DNA from: JAFMDF01 sp965222705
Lineage (GTDB): Bacteria > Bacteroidota > Bacteroidia > Chitinophagales > Saprospiraceae
Direction of reading: 5' to 3'
Assembly: GCA_965222705.1 (NCBI GenBank)
Contig: CBDCUO010000005.1
Location: 124,001-188,000 of the forward strand
DNA length: 64,000 bases
The notes below the pieces were generated by a model. The model saw nothing but the letters and a program-made list of their open reading frames with translations. It searched no databases and had not been told where the DNA came from. Position 1 is the first letter of the stretch; each line of letters opens with the position of its first letter. The position numbers were made by a program, and so were the translations under genes. Below, piece by piece: positions 1 to 9,299 of the stretch.

Positions 1-750
1 GCGGTAAAAACAAACATTGAGTTGGCATTAGCAGGAGAAATTGATGCCACCGTTACGGGACCGATTCACAAGGAATCTATCAATTTGGCAGGCTTTAAAT
101 ACGCAGGGCATACGGAAATTTATGCCCATTATACCAACACAAAAAAATACGCCATGTTGTTGGTGGAGGATAATTTTAGAGTAATTCATGTATCCACCCA
201 TGTTTCCTTGCGAGCAGCTTGTGATTTGGTGAAAAAAGAGCGGGTAGTGGCGACGATTGAATTAATAGCGGAAGCCTGTCGAAGTTTGGGCGTTGAAAAT
301 CCAAAAATTGGCATAGCAGGATTAAACCCTCACGCTAGCGACGGCGGTTTATTTGGACATGAAGAAAAAGAAGAAATTATTCCAGCCATTGAGCAAGCAT
401 TGGCAATGGGCTATCGGGTGGAAGGCCCCATACCTCCTGATACTTTGTTTCCAAAAGCGATTGGAGGCTATTATGACGGCTGTGTAGTAATGTATCACGA
501 CCAAGGGCATATTCCTTTTAAGGTAGTGGGCTTTCAATGGGATGCCCAAAAAAAACAGATGAAGTCCGTAAGGGGCGTAAATATTACGCTAGGATTACCC
601 ATTATCCGTACTTCTGTAGACCACGGTACAGCTATGGAAATTGCAGGGCAGGGCGTAGCAAGTCCAGACGCTATGCAATTGGCGATTGAATATGCTATTA
701 AATTATTTGAAAATGAGCAGGTGAAGTTGATTGAATCAACTAATAATTAA
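1..750 (+). CDS. PdxA-family dehydrogenase (4-phospho-threonate/erythronate type), 5' end outside window
   Basis: The frame is open from base 1, so the N-terminus lies upstream; 249 residues remain of a family of about 330. The PdxA family oxidises 4-phosphorylated hydroxy acids with NAD and then decarboxylates them, using a divalent metal held by three His. Visible hallmarks are the TGPIHKES stretch, GHTE, a second His in the STHVSLRAA region and the MYHDQGHIPFK motif near the C-terminus. The stop is 9 bases before a DUF1537 kinase, the pairing known for PdxA2-type enzymes that act on 4-phospho-D-threonate or D-erythronate rather than in vitamin B6 synthesis. I therefore favour a catabolic PdxA2 role, acting on the product of the downstream kinase. 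The exact substrate is not visible. Confidence 0.88.
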   Translation, partial: AVKTNIELALAGEIDATVTGPIHKESINLAGFKYAGHTEIYAHYTNTKKYAMLLVEDNFRVIHVSTHVSLRAACDLVKKERVVATIELIAEACRSLGVENPKIGIAGLNPHASDGGLFGHEEKEEIIPAIEQALAMGYRVEGPIPPDTLFPKAIGGYYDGCVVMYHDQGHIPFKVVGFQWDAQKKQMKSVRGVNITLGLPIIRTSVDHGTAMEIAGQGVASPDAMQLAIEYAIKLFENEQVKLIESTNN

Positions 751-759
751 TCAACCAAA

Positions 760-1926
760 ATGATTGTAGTAATTGCAGATGATTTTACAGGCGCTACTGA
801 AATTGGAGGCATAGGCTTGCAATATGGGCTACAGGTGCTGATTGACTTGGAAGTAAGCAATCATTATAAGACGGACTTGTTGGTTATTGCTACTAATACG
901 AGGTCAAAAGCCATAGCAGCAGCACGAGCAGAAATTACTCGCATTATGAACCAACTACAAAGACTACAACCTGACTTTATTTATAAAAAAATTGATTCTG
1001 TGTTGCGGGGAAATGTAATGCAGGAATTAGAAGCTTTTACAGCTGCGATGGATTTAAAAAGCGCCTTATTAATTCCTGCTAATCCGAGTTTAAACAGGAC
1101 AATAAAGAATGGCATATACTACGTCAACGAAGTACCCATTGCCCAGACCTTTTTTTCCCCAAATGGCAATGATTCCTCTCACATAATGGATTTAATACCT
1201 GCATCTTTTCGATCAACAACCCGTCCTTTGAGAGTAGGTAGCCCAATGCCTACGGAGGGTTTTTATATTGGAGATGTCCGAAATAAAAAAGATTTGGACT
1301 ATTGGGCGAAGAAGGTACCTACAGGCATGGCAGTTGGGGGTGGTGCAGAATTTTTTGGAGCGATATTAAACCATAAGGGATTTCAAAATACTGCTAGTCA
1401 TCCCCTCACGGATTTGGGTAAAAAGCATTTATTTGTATGCGGCAGTACTTACCATGATAGCAATAAAGTCATTAAAGAAGCCCAGCAAAATGGATTCTAT
1501 ATTTCCAATATGCCACTTGAAATTTATACCAATCCCGATTATAGTGCGGATGATATAAAGCAGTGGTTGAATGATATTCAGGAAGGTTTTAAACAACAAG
1601 ATGTGGTGGTGCTGACCATTCATCACACCCAAGTAAAGCCTTTAATACATACAGCACACCTCAAAGAAGCACTTGGTTTTTTGGTAGCGCAAGTGGTAAA
1701 GCAACTACCCATTGAGGAGTTATTGGTAGAAGGTGGAGCGACCACTCATGCCATTATCAAGCATTTGGGTATCAAAAAATTGCAGCCCATACAAGAACTA
1801 TCGCGTGGTGTAACCCGAATGAAAACAGATGCTTATCCAACCATGAGAATAACTACAAAGCCCGGAAGTTATGATTGGTCAGAACAAGTATGGTCAAAAT
1901 TTAAAAAAACAGATATTTATTATTGA
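760..1926 (+). CDS. Four-carbon acid sugar kinase (DUF1537 family)
   Basis: A 388-residue cytoplasmic protein beginning MIVVIADDFTGATEIGG, the classic N-terminus of the DUF1537/OtnK/DtnK kinases, where the DDFTGA motif shapes the acid-sugar site. A second conserved block near the C-terminus (LLVEGGATTHAII) fits the nucleotide-binding domain. Family members phosphorylate D-threonate, L-threonate or D-erythronate on the C4 hydroxyl. The gene follows the PdxA-like gene by 9 bases, so the two are very likely co-transcribed: the kinase makes the phosphorylated substrate and PdxA oxidises it. Length is slightly short of the usual 400-430 residues but both domains appear present. The stop overlaps the first base of a long palindromic repeat. 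Confidence 0.88.
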   Translation: MIVVIADDFTGATEIGGIGLQYGLQVLIDLEVSNHYKTDLLVIATNTRSKAIAAARAEITRIMNQLQRLQPDFIYKKIDSVLRGNVMQELEAFTAAMDLKSALLIPANPSLNRTIKNGIYYVNEVPIAQTFFSPNGNDSSHIMDLIPASFRSTTRPLRVGSPMPTEGFYIGDVRNKKDLDYWAKKVPTGMAVGGGAEFFGAILNHKGFQNTASHPLTDLGKKHLFVCGSTYHDSNKVIKEAQQNGFYISNMPLEIYTNPDYSADDIKQWLNDIQEGFKQQDVVVLTIHHTQVKPLIHTAHLKEALGFLVAQVVKQLPIEELLVEGGATTHAIIKHLGIKKLQPIQELSRGVTRMKTDAYPTMRITTKPGSYDWSEQVWSKFKKTDIYY

Positions 1927-1983
1927 ACACAGAGACACAAAGCCACAGAGAAAAACAACTTTGTGCCTTTGTGTCTCTGTGTT
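1926..1983. repeat. Long palindromic repeat, copy 1 (REP/MITE-like hairpin)
   Basis: A perfect 17-bp inverted repeat: left arm 1926-1942, right arm 1967-1983 (core ACAGAGACACAAAG). The inner bases can extend the stem with one wobble pair. It lies between the kinase stop and the symporter start. A degenerate relative occurs at 19133-19207. It could act as a terminator or mRNA-stabilising hairpin, or be a dispersed intergenic repeat. Confidence 0.8.
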
Positions 1984-2001
1984 GAAATCGAATAATTAAA
2001 C

Positions 2002-3543
2002 ATGGAAAACCACACTTTACATATTATTGACTACCTGATTATTATTATCACCTTGATTGTTTCCTTATGGATTGGGTTTAAGTTTTCAAAAAAGCAGACC
2101 AGTACCGACCATTATTTTACGGCAGGTGGTTCGATTCCTTCTTGGGCAATTGGGATGTCCATTTTGGCAACCTTGATTAGTAGTATTACTTTTTTAGCCT
2201 ATCCAGGAGAAGGTTTTTCTACTAATTGGATACGCTTGGTACAAGGCTTAATGGTGCCTATTGTCCTAGTGTTAATGATTGGATTTATAGTGCCCTTATA
2301 CCGAAAAGTCATCAACCTAAGTGCTTATGAATATTTTGAAAAAAGGTTTGGTTTTTTTGCAAGGCTTTATAGTTCACTAGGTTTTGTATTGGCGCATTTT
2401 TCCAAGATGGGTACCGTGTTCTATCTATTAGCACTAGCTATTGCCAAAATGCTAGGCATGGATACCATGATGGTAATATGGCTATTGGGCATTGCCATTA
2501 TTGTTTTAACCTTAATGGGTGGTATCGAAGCGGTGATATGGCTGGATGTAATACAAGGCTTTTTATTGATTATTGGAGGCATCATTACTTTGGGAATTTT
2601 GCTGTTTTCCGTTGAAGGCGGTCCTGCTGCTATCTGGAAAATAGCTTCGGAAAACGGACGTACTGGTTTTGGTCCCTACGATTGGGATTTTGTGAACTTG
2701 ACTTTTGTGGTCATGGCATTAAACGGCATCTTTTATGCCATTCAAAAATACGGCACCGACCAAACCATTATCCAGAGATACTTAGCAGCTAAATCAGACA
2801 AGGATGCAATTCGCGCTTCTTTGATTGGCGTTTTATTGAGTGTACCCGTCTGGGCTTTATTTATGTTTATAGGGACAGCACTTTTTGCGTACTATCAGCT
2901 TTCTCCAGATACCTTGCCGGCAGGCATTAAGGCAGATGCAGTATTTCCTCATTTTATTATGACACAAATGCCCATAGGCTTGGCGGGTTTGATTATTTCT
3001 GCCCTAATTGCTGCTGCCATTTCCAGCTTGGATTCTGACTTGAATTGCCTATCTGCTATTGGAGTAGAAGATTACTATAAAAGATTTAAACCCGATAGCA
3101 CCGAACAGCAACAATTAAGAATGGGTCGAATTTTGGTCGTGGTAGCTGGTATTATGGCGATGCTGGTTGCAACCCTCTATGTCTCCGCAGGGAATAAGGG
3201 AGTATTGGGCATTATATTTACCCTATATGCCATTTTTTCGGGTGGTATTGTGGGGATATTTTTACTGGGGTTGTTTAGTACCAAAGCCAACAAACAAGGC
3301 TTGTATGTAGGCATTGCCGCCTGTGTACTTTTTACTGCTTACGCCCTGCTGACCTCTACCCCCATAGGCGTAGAAAACAAACACTTATTGTTAGATATGG
3401 GTGATTGGAATTTTACGCACCATAAGTATATGCTGGGGGTATATAGCCATATTGTCTTATTTGTAGTAGGTTATTTGGCAAGTTTCCTTTTTAAAGGAAA
3501 ACCCGTGGATAGAAGTTTGACTTATTATGGTTGGAAATCGTAG
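2002..3543 (+). CDS. Sodium:solute symporter (SSS family)
   Basis: A 513-residue inner-membrane protein with about 13-14 hydrophobic segments. SSS features include the early GFKFSKKQTSTDHYFTAGG loop, the ATLISSITFLAYPGE segment, the QKYGTDQTIIQRYLAAKS cytoplasmic loop and the AAISSLDSDLNCLSAIG segment that resembles the sodium-site region of the family. SSS members import sugars, sugar acids, amino acids or sialic acid with Na+. Its place between acid-sugar enzymes and secreted glycan-active proteins suggests it brings in the released sugar or sugar acid. The substrate cannot be read from the sequence. It is intact and begins at an ATG 76 bases after the kinase stop. Confidence 0.9.
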   Translation: MENHTLHIIDYLIIIITLIVSLWIGFKFSKKQTSTDHYFTAGGSIPSWAIGMSILATLISSITFLAYPGEGFSTNWIRLVQGLMVPIVLVLMIGFIVPLYRKVINLSAYEYFEKRFGFFARLYSSLGFVLAHFSKMGTVFYLLALAIAKMLGMDTMMVIWLLGIAIIVLTLMGGIEAVIWLDVIQGFLLIIGGIITLGILLFSVEGGPAAIWKIASENGRTGFGPYDWDFVNLTFVVMALNGIFYAIQKYGTDQTIIQRYLAAKSDKDAIRASLIGVLLSVPVWALFMFIGTALFAYYQLSPDTLPAGIKADAVFPHFIMTQMPIGLAGLIISALIAAAISSLDSDLNCLSAIGVEDYYKRFKPDSTEQQQLRMGRILVVVAGIMAMLVATLYVSAGNKGVLGIIFTLYAIFSGGIVGIFLLGLFSTKANKQGLYVGIAACVLFTAYALLTSTPIGVENKHLLLDMGDWNFTHHKYMLGVYSHIVLFVVGYLASFLFKGKPVDRSLTYYGWKS

Positions 3544-3675
3544 TGGGCATTTTGGGATTGCCAGACGGAATAGATGAAAATTATTATGAATGCAAAAAAG
3601 GAAGATAGCAGAAAAATCAATTTGCAAGAACAGACTTATTGGTAAATGCTAAAATCTAACAACAAAACAAACAAC

Positions 3676-5640
3676 ATGAAAAACTTATTCACCCTTCTTA
3701 TTACAATCCTAATTTATCAAGGAGCAACCGCCCAAAAAATGCCTCCCTCCATAGAGGACACTAAAAGAGAACCCATTATTTATACGGGCGGCTTAAGCCC
3801 AGATGCCTCCCGTTTTGACGGTAAGTTACCACATGCCATTGGCGTACATAGTTTTCAGGCAATGCGTGCCAATCGGGAATTTCCTTCCGAACAGGGCGTT
3901 GACAAGGGCTGGACCTATAACCACCAACCCTATTTAGCCTATTGGAATAACCAATTCTATTTGCAGTATTTAAGCGGCGAATATCAGGAACATACACCGC
4001 CTACACGCATTATGCTAATGACTTCCAAAGAGGGCATAGACTGGACTGCCCCCAAAACCCTTTTTCCAGTTTATGATTTGCCAGAAATTAAGAGAAAAGA
4101 TGTGACTGTTCCCGCAGGCACTAAAGCCGTCATGCACCAAAGAATGGGGTTTTATGTTGCTCCAAATGGCAAATTACTAGCATTGGGTTTTTATAGCTAT
4201 TGCATTACTCCCAAGCATTCCCCCAATGCAGGGCAGGGTTTAGGACGAGTCGTTAGAGAAGTAAAACAGGATGGCAGTTTTGGTCCGATTTATTTTATTA
4301 GATACAATCGGCATGTAGGATTTAATGAATCCAACACCAATTTTCCTTTTTATAAAAAAAGTAAAGACAAGGAATTTCTCGCAGCCTGTGAAGCCTTGCT
4401 AAAGGATAAATTAATCACCTTGCAATGGTGGGAGGAAGATCGAGCAAAGGACGGCTTCTATGTGGTGGACCCAGGAGATGCAAAAGGGGCTGCCTATTTT
4501 TCCGAAACGATTACCACCTCTGCTGGTGCAGGGAAGGCCTTCTGCTATTATCATCGGCATGATGGCGTAGTAGTGGGTATTTGGAAAAATCAATGGTCGG
4601 CTTTAAGTGCCGATGAGGGACGCACCTGGACGCCTTTTACCCGTAATAAAAGCATTAATCCTACAGGGGCGAAGGTTTGGGCACAACGCTTGGATGATGG
4701 CACTTTTGCCTTAGTGCATAATCAAACTGCAGGCTTTAGAAATCGCTATCCAATGGTTTTGATGCACTCCCCAAATGGACATGAATTTGATAAAATGCTG
4801 GTAGTTAATGGAGAAGTGCCCATACGAAGGTATCAAGGATTGCATAAGCGAATGGGAACACAATATTACAGAGGTATCATTGAGGGCAATGGCAATCCAC
4901 CAGAAGAGGACTTATGGGTGACTTATAGTGTTAATAAAGAAGATATTTGGGTATCAAAAATTACGGTTCCCATTATAGACGAGGTTACGGAAAATATTGA
5001 CGAAAATTTCGAGGCAATCGCCCATATTGACCAGCTAAAATACTGGAATCTTTATGTTCCTCAATGGGCATCTAGCCAAATTATAAGCGATGCCACAACG
5101 GGCAACCAGTACCTACAAATGAAAGACGAAGCCCCCTATGATTATGCTAAGGTGGAGCGTATTTTTCCCAAAAGTAAAAAAGTGGAAATTAGCTTTGACC
5201 TCCAGACAATTTCCAACAGACGGGGATATGCCCTAGAAATCGAAGTACAAGACCAACGCAGCAGCCGACCGTTGCGCTTGCGCATTGACGACCTCTGGTT
5301 AATGTTTGAAAGGCACTCCGTAAGGGCACATCCAATCCCTTATCAAATGAATGAATGGCATTCCATAAAGTTAATCATTGACACCGACCAGCAAGCCTAT
5401 GATGCTTACTACAACCAGGAATTAGTCCGAAAAGCTATTCCCTTTGCTGAAAAAGTGGACGCATTGGAGCGATTGGTGATACGCACAGGTCCTTATCGAG
5501 GCATGACCGATAGGATATTATCTACTATTGGGCAACCTGCCGACGGTGGGCTGAGAATCGAAGATTTGCCTGCCTCTGGCATTAAGACAAAAGCAAATAT
5601 TTATAATATTGATAATGTTAAAATTACTAAATTGAAATAA
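3676..5640 (+). CDS. Secreted sialidase-superfamily (BNR-type propeller) protein
   Basis: The chosen start at 3676 gives MKNLFTLLITILIYQGATAQ, a clean signal peptide ending at AQ; an in-frame start ten codons earlier would put polar residues ahead of it. The mature protein of about 634 residues has a propeller-like part with repeated short Trp- and Asp-containing blocks, such as TSKEGIDWTAPKTLFP and SADEGRTWTPF, similar to sialidase Asp-box repeats. The last 200 residues look like a concanavalin-type beta-sandwich (EISFDLQTISNRRGYALEIE onward). I call it a sialidase/neuraminidase-like glycan-active protein. No catalytic residues could be assigned, so the substrate is open. Context points to periplasmic or cell-surface breakdown of an acidic glycan. 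Confidence 0.72.
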   Translation: MKNLFTLLITILIYQGATAQKMPPSIEDTKREPIIYTGGLSPDASRFDGKLPHAIGVHSFQAMRANREFPSEQGVDKGWTYNHQPYLAYWNNQFYLQYLSGEYQEHTPPTRIMLMTSKEGIDWTAPKTLFPVYDLPEIKRKDVTVPAGTKAVMHQRMGFYVAPNGKLLALGFYSYCITPKHSPNAGQGLGRVVREVKQDGSFGPIYFIRYNRHVGFNESNTNFPFYKKSKDKEFLAACEALLKDKLITLQWWEEDRAKDGFYVVDPGDAKGAAYFSETITTSAGAGKAFCYYHRHDGVVVGIWKNQWSALSADEGRTWTPFTRNKSINPTGAKVWAQRLDDGTFALVHNQTAGFRNRYPMVLMHSPNGHEFDKMLVVNGEVPIRRYQGLHKRMGTQYYRGIIEGNGNPPEEDLWVTYSVNKEDIWVSKITVPIIDEVTENIDENFEAIAHIDQLKYWNLYVPQWASSQIISDATTGNQYLQMKDEAPYDYAKVERIFPKSKKVEISFDLQTISNRRGYALEIEVQDQRSSRPLRLRIDDLWLMFERHSVRAHPIPYQMNEWHSIKLIIDTDQQAYDAYYNQELVRKAIPFAEKVDALERLVIRTGPYRGMTDRILSTIGQPADGGLRIEDLPASGIKTKANIYNIDNVKITKLK

Positions 5641-5657
5641 AGGTTCTCGTAGTTGAC

Positions 5658-5715
5658 ATTCCGAAAGTTTTCGGAATTGCCAGACTCAAGACTCAACAGG
5701 GCAAATAAATTTGCC
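5658..5715 (+). terminator. Two adjacent hairpins after the sialidase-like gene
   Basis: The first hairpin pairs ATTCCGAAA (5658-5666) with TTTCGGAAT (5669-5677). The second is an imperfect stem, roughly 5695-5715, pairing CAGG.CAAAT with ATTTGCCTG and one bulged G. No strong T run follows, so this may be a processing or attenuating structure rather than a true intrinsic terminator. Confidence 0.45.
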
Positions 5716-5734
5716 TGTTACAAACACCTAAAAC

Positions 5735-6610
5735 ATGATTAAAAGATACTACAAAGAAGGCGAACAACTCGATGTTGCCGGACTCAACAAAATTACCGTA
5801 TTACTCGATAGAAGTGAGTCTGAATTTACCGAAGTCGGGCATAATGTATGGCGAGCAAATTTGGACGGTCCGCCACATAAACACGAGGACAAAGACCAGA
5901 TTTTTTACATCACCGCAGGTACAGGTACGATTAAATTAGGAGATACTGCCCATAAAATCCAGCCAGGATGCCTGCTTTATGTACCGGCCAATTTAGTACA
6001 TCAGACCCTTACCAATAATGGAGAATCTATTAGTTATTTATTATTAAATATTTTTAATACCCAACACAAAGAAGGGCATGCTTCCTTTGCAGACCATATT
6101 GAAAAAGTAAAGCTCATTAGAAAACAACAGGCAGCAACCCAGCAAAGTGCCGTTGCTGATACATTGGAGGATACAATATCACAAAGAAAGCCGAAATTCC
6201 TGCCTAATATCCAGATTGGTAAAACTTATGAATTTGGTTCTAACCAATCTCGCTTGTTAATAGACCGTACCGAAACAGGCAGGTGCGAATTGCTGGTGGT
6301 GATATGGCCGCCTCATAATAAAGGGGCTATGGTAGCCCACTCTGAAAAAGAGCAATCCTTTTTTGTATTAAAGGGCAAGGGAGAAATTACGATTGATGGA
6401 GAAACCCAATCAGTCAAGCCCGGTGACTTTATTTATGTGCCAAGAAATACGCCACACACCACAGAAACAAAAGATAGTGAACTAGAATACCTCTGCCTCA
6501 ATAGCCAAATTGATGATTTAAAAGACGATAGCTTTGAGGCCATGTATCAGCGCATTGCCCCGCAGCGCACCAAGCGCTGGCAGACTGGAAGTTTGGAGGT
6601 TGGGGAATGA
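5735..6610 (+). CDS. Bicupin protein
   Basis: A 291-residue cytoplasmic protein with two cupin domains. The N-terminal cupin has His48 and His50 (PPHKH), a Gln in DQIFYI and His89 (LVHQ). The C-terminal cupin has His194, His202, KEQSFFVLKGKGEI and His241 (TPHTT). Both retain residues able to hold a metal. Bicupins include isomerases and dioxygenases; in sugar-acid clusters such proteins are often KduI-like or ectoine-synthase-like isomerases, but no specific family is clear here. It follows the sialidase-like gene by about 95 bases and precedes the LamG enzyme by 61, which suggests a role in intracellular processing of the imported sugar. Confidence 0.8.
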   Translation: MIKRYYKEGEQLDVAGLNKITVLLDRSESEFTEVGHNVWRANLDGPPHKHEDKDQIFYITAGTGTIKLGDTAHKIQPGCLLYVPANLVHQTLTNNGESISYLLLNIFNTQHKEGHASFADHIEKVKLIRKQQAATQQSAVADTLEDTISQRKPKFLPNIQIGKTYEFGSNQSRLLIDRTETGRCELLVVIWPPHNKGAMVAHSEKEQSFFVLKGKGEITIDGETQSVKPGDFIYVPRNTPHTTETKDSELEYLCLNSQIDDLKDDSFEAMYQRIAPQRTKRWQTGSLEVGE

Positions 6611-6671
6611 GTTTAAATTGCTATATGGTCTATCAAATATAGTCTTTTTTGCTATTCTATAGATTTTTGTT

Positions 6672-9092
6672 ATGAACCTTAAAATATTTAAAAAAAGCTT
6701 TTTCGCTTTAACCTTCCTACTAGGGCTATGGACAATTCCTATAAATAGCCAAACCATCGCTCTGTGGTTATTTGACGAATCCACTGGTTTATATCCAAGT
6801 CATGCCATAGATGATAGTTCACCCAATGATTACCCCTTAGTATTGGGCAGAGGTGGAGCGATGGTCAAAGGAAAATTTGGCAATGCGCTAGAACCACTGG
6901 AATACGAATCATTGAACATTCCAGAAGGAGACATCAAATTTGGTTTTGCTAATATGCCCATTCCTGTAGGCAGAACTGCCGAGCCAATGAATTGGCGCAA
7001 TGCTTTTTTTGCTGCCTTGATGACCAGCGGAGAAAACCATTTACGCAAACAGGTTGGGTTTGCCAATGCTTTAGAAACAGATTTGAATATAGGCAATTTT
7101 GATTGGACGATAGAATTTTGGTTACAAGTCAATAAATCTTCTAATCATTCAGGTGTCGTATTTGAAATAGGTCGAGGTCCTTTACGGGAAAAATGTGCCT
7201 ATACCCGCCTTTCGTTAAATCGCAGCCAAACTGGGTTTATTTTTGAAAACACGCCAACTAAAACAAAAATAAATATCCAATCAGGTCGTCGTAGTCACCT
7301 AAAAAAAGGTTGGCATCACTATACCTTTACTTATGATGCCAGCAGGAAAGTCTTAAAACATTTTCTGGATGGCAAATTAGTGGATTCAGAAAAAGTAAAC
7401 CTTACCAAATTACAAGCAAGCGAAGCAGCCTATTTTTCATTAGCTCGCTCAGGAAAATGGGAGCAACCGCTCCCTGCGAAATTGGATGAATTACATTTTT
7501 ATAAAGGTTTAAAATACACCAAAAACTTTACGCCGCCTGCTTCTTATGCGACTTATCAGCCACCAGTCACCTTACTTAAAACCAGAGATTTATTATTTAA
7601 AAGCCCTACCAATGCACCACTTGATTTAAGCGATAGAAAACATCTCTTTATTGATGATGCCTTATTAACTGATTATGATGACGATATAATCTTTAGCGTC
7701 AATCCACCTAAAAAAGCAGAGCAAGTCATTGGCAATATCCAAGGACCTTTTCGAAAGCATCTGACGGTATTGGAGGATGAGGACGGCTTGATTCGCTTGT
7801 ATAATTCTCTTGAAAAAGATTATTTAGCGGTACATACCTCCAAAGATGGTATTCACTTTACCGCCCCCAATCTAGGAACTACGCACCTAGGCAGAACCAA
7901 TATTGTAATTCCAGCAATCAATGGCGGCATGGGTACGCCCTTCATTGACCCCAATGGACCGCCCGAAACTCGATGGAAATATATAAGCGACTATAACCGC
8001 CGAGGCGTTTATTTATACACCTCCCCTGATGGCTATGAATGGACTCGTTCCAAAACCGCCATTTTACCCTTTCGGTCGGGTTCGCAATCCTGTACTTTTT
8101 ACGATGACCAGCGACAAGAGTATATCGGTTATCACCGAACCGATATGCAGGCAACTTCAGGGGGGGCAACGTTGAGAGGCAGAGTTTTAACCCAAATGAA
8201 GGACATCAATCAGCCTTTTGAATATCGAAAATTATCGCAAAAAGCATATTTGGCAGCAGGTGATTCGCTAATTCTTCGAGAACCCCAACCTTGGTTTTTG
8301 GATAATGGTCCATTGACCCCTGGAGGCTTTGGATTGGAATTTCCCATGCGCTTTAACCCTGCCTCCGAAGACCCCATTGCTACGGATATTTATGTGTCGA
8401 AAGCGCAAAAATACCCTTGGGCATCAGATACTTACTTTGCTTTTCCCATTGTCTATTTTCATTATGAAGAAGATGGACCGCCAACTCGTCAGACCTTAAT
8501 GGATAAAAAAAGAGGGCGAGGTTCTGGTCCCTTAGAGACGCAATTGGCAGTTAGTCGGGATGGCATCAATTGGAAAAGAAAACCTCGACCAACTTATGTT
8601 GGTATTGGTCCCCATGCAAGACATCAAGTAGTAACGGTTTATTTGGCACATGGGATGATTAAACGAGGGGATGAAATATGGCAATACTATTTTGGTGAAG
8701 ATTACTACCATTCTCCCTGGAATACCGCACCTGAAAAACGAGGAGTTTATAGAGTGATTCAGCGATTGGACGGATTTGTTTCCATGGATAGCCCTTATGA
8801 AAAAGAAGTGGAGGCAAAGACAAAGCTATTTACCTTCAAGGGGAATAGCCTGCATCTAAATATTGATACAGACGCGGCAGGCTATGCCCAAGTCGGATTT
8901 TTGGATGAACAAGGCAATCCCATTAAAGGCTTTTCAGTAGAGGACTGTGTGTATATTAATGGTGATTTTATTGATACAGAAGTGGAATGGTTAAGAGGGA
9001 AAGATATATCCCATTTACAAGGCAAGCCTGTGCGATTGATTTTTAGAATGCGAGGAAGTAAGTTGTATGCGATGCAGTTTAGGGAGGATTGA
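6672..9092 (+). CDS. Secreted LamG plus five-bladed-propeller glycan-active protein (copy 1, intact)
   Basis: 806 residues with a signal peptide (MNLKIFKKSFFALTFLLG...NSQ). Residues about 25-300 form a LamG/concanavalin-like domain (QTIALWLFDE, FDWTIEFWLQV, DELHFYKGLKYT). The remainder resembles the beta-propeller found in glycoside hydrolase families 32/43/68: RKHLTVLEDEDGLIRLYNSL, TSKDGIHFTAP, DPNGPPETRWKYISDYNRRG, TSPDGYEWTRS and AVSRDGINWKR recur as blade motifs. The paralog at 13326-15765 aligns end to end. A secreted glycosidase or glycan-binding protein is likely. The family number and catalytic acids cannot be fixed by eye. Confidence 0.75.
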   Translation: MNLKIFKKSFFALTFLLGLWTIPINSQTIALWLFDESTGLYPSHAIDDSSPNDYPLVLGRGGAMVKGKFGNALEPLEYESLNIPEGDIKFGFANMPIPVGRTAEPMNWRNAFFAALMTSGENHLRKQVGFANALETDLNIGNFDWTIEFWLQVNKSSNHSGVVFEIGRGPLREKCAYTRLSLNRSQTGFIFENTPTKTKINIQSGRRSHLKKGWHHYTFTYDASRKVLKHFLDGKLVDSEKVNLTKLQASEAAYFSLARSGKWEQPLPAKLDELHFYKGLKYTKNFTPPASYATYQPPVTLLKTRDLLFKSPTNAPLDLSDRKHLFIDDALLTDYDDDIIFSVNPPKKAEQVIGNIQGPFRKHLTVLEDEDGLIRLYNSLEKDYLAVHTSKDGIHFTAPNLGTTHLGRTNIVIPAINGGMGTPFIDPNGPPETRWKYISDYNRRGVYLYTSPDGYEWTRSKTAILPFRSGSQSCTFYDDQRQEYIGYHRTDMQATSGGATLRGRVLTQMKDINQPFEYRKLSQKAYLAAGDSLILREPQPWFLDNGPLTPGGFGLEFPMRFNPASEDPIATDIYVSKAQKYPWASDTYFAFPIVYFHYEEDGPPTRQTLMDKKRGRGSGPLETQLAVSRDGINWKRKPRPTYVGIGPHARHQVVTVYLAHGMIKRGDEIWQYYFGEDYYHSPWNTAPEKRGVYRVIQRLDGFVSMDSPYEKEVEAKTKLFTFKGNSLHLNIDTDAAGYAQVGFLDEQGNPIKGFSVEDCVYINGDFIDTEVEWLRGKDISHLQGKPVRLIFRMRGSKLYAMQFRED

Positions 9093-9299
9093 TTGTCTTT
9101 TATGTCTTTAAACAGCCAAACGTGCCTAATTCATTATCTGACCCAATAAAAAAGCTAGTTGCCAAAAGAGCAAAATATTTATAGTTTTCCTTTTTTATGC
9201 GTTTTCTGTCAGATACTAAAATTTTCTCTGAGACTTTAATTTATAACAATAGTTTTTATATATTGTGGAATTCTCTCACAGGTTTCAAACACAAATCCC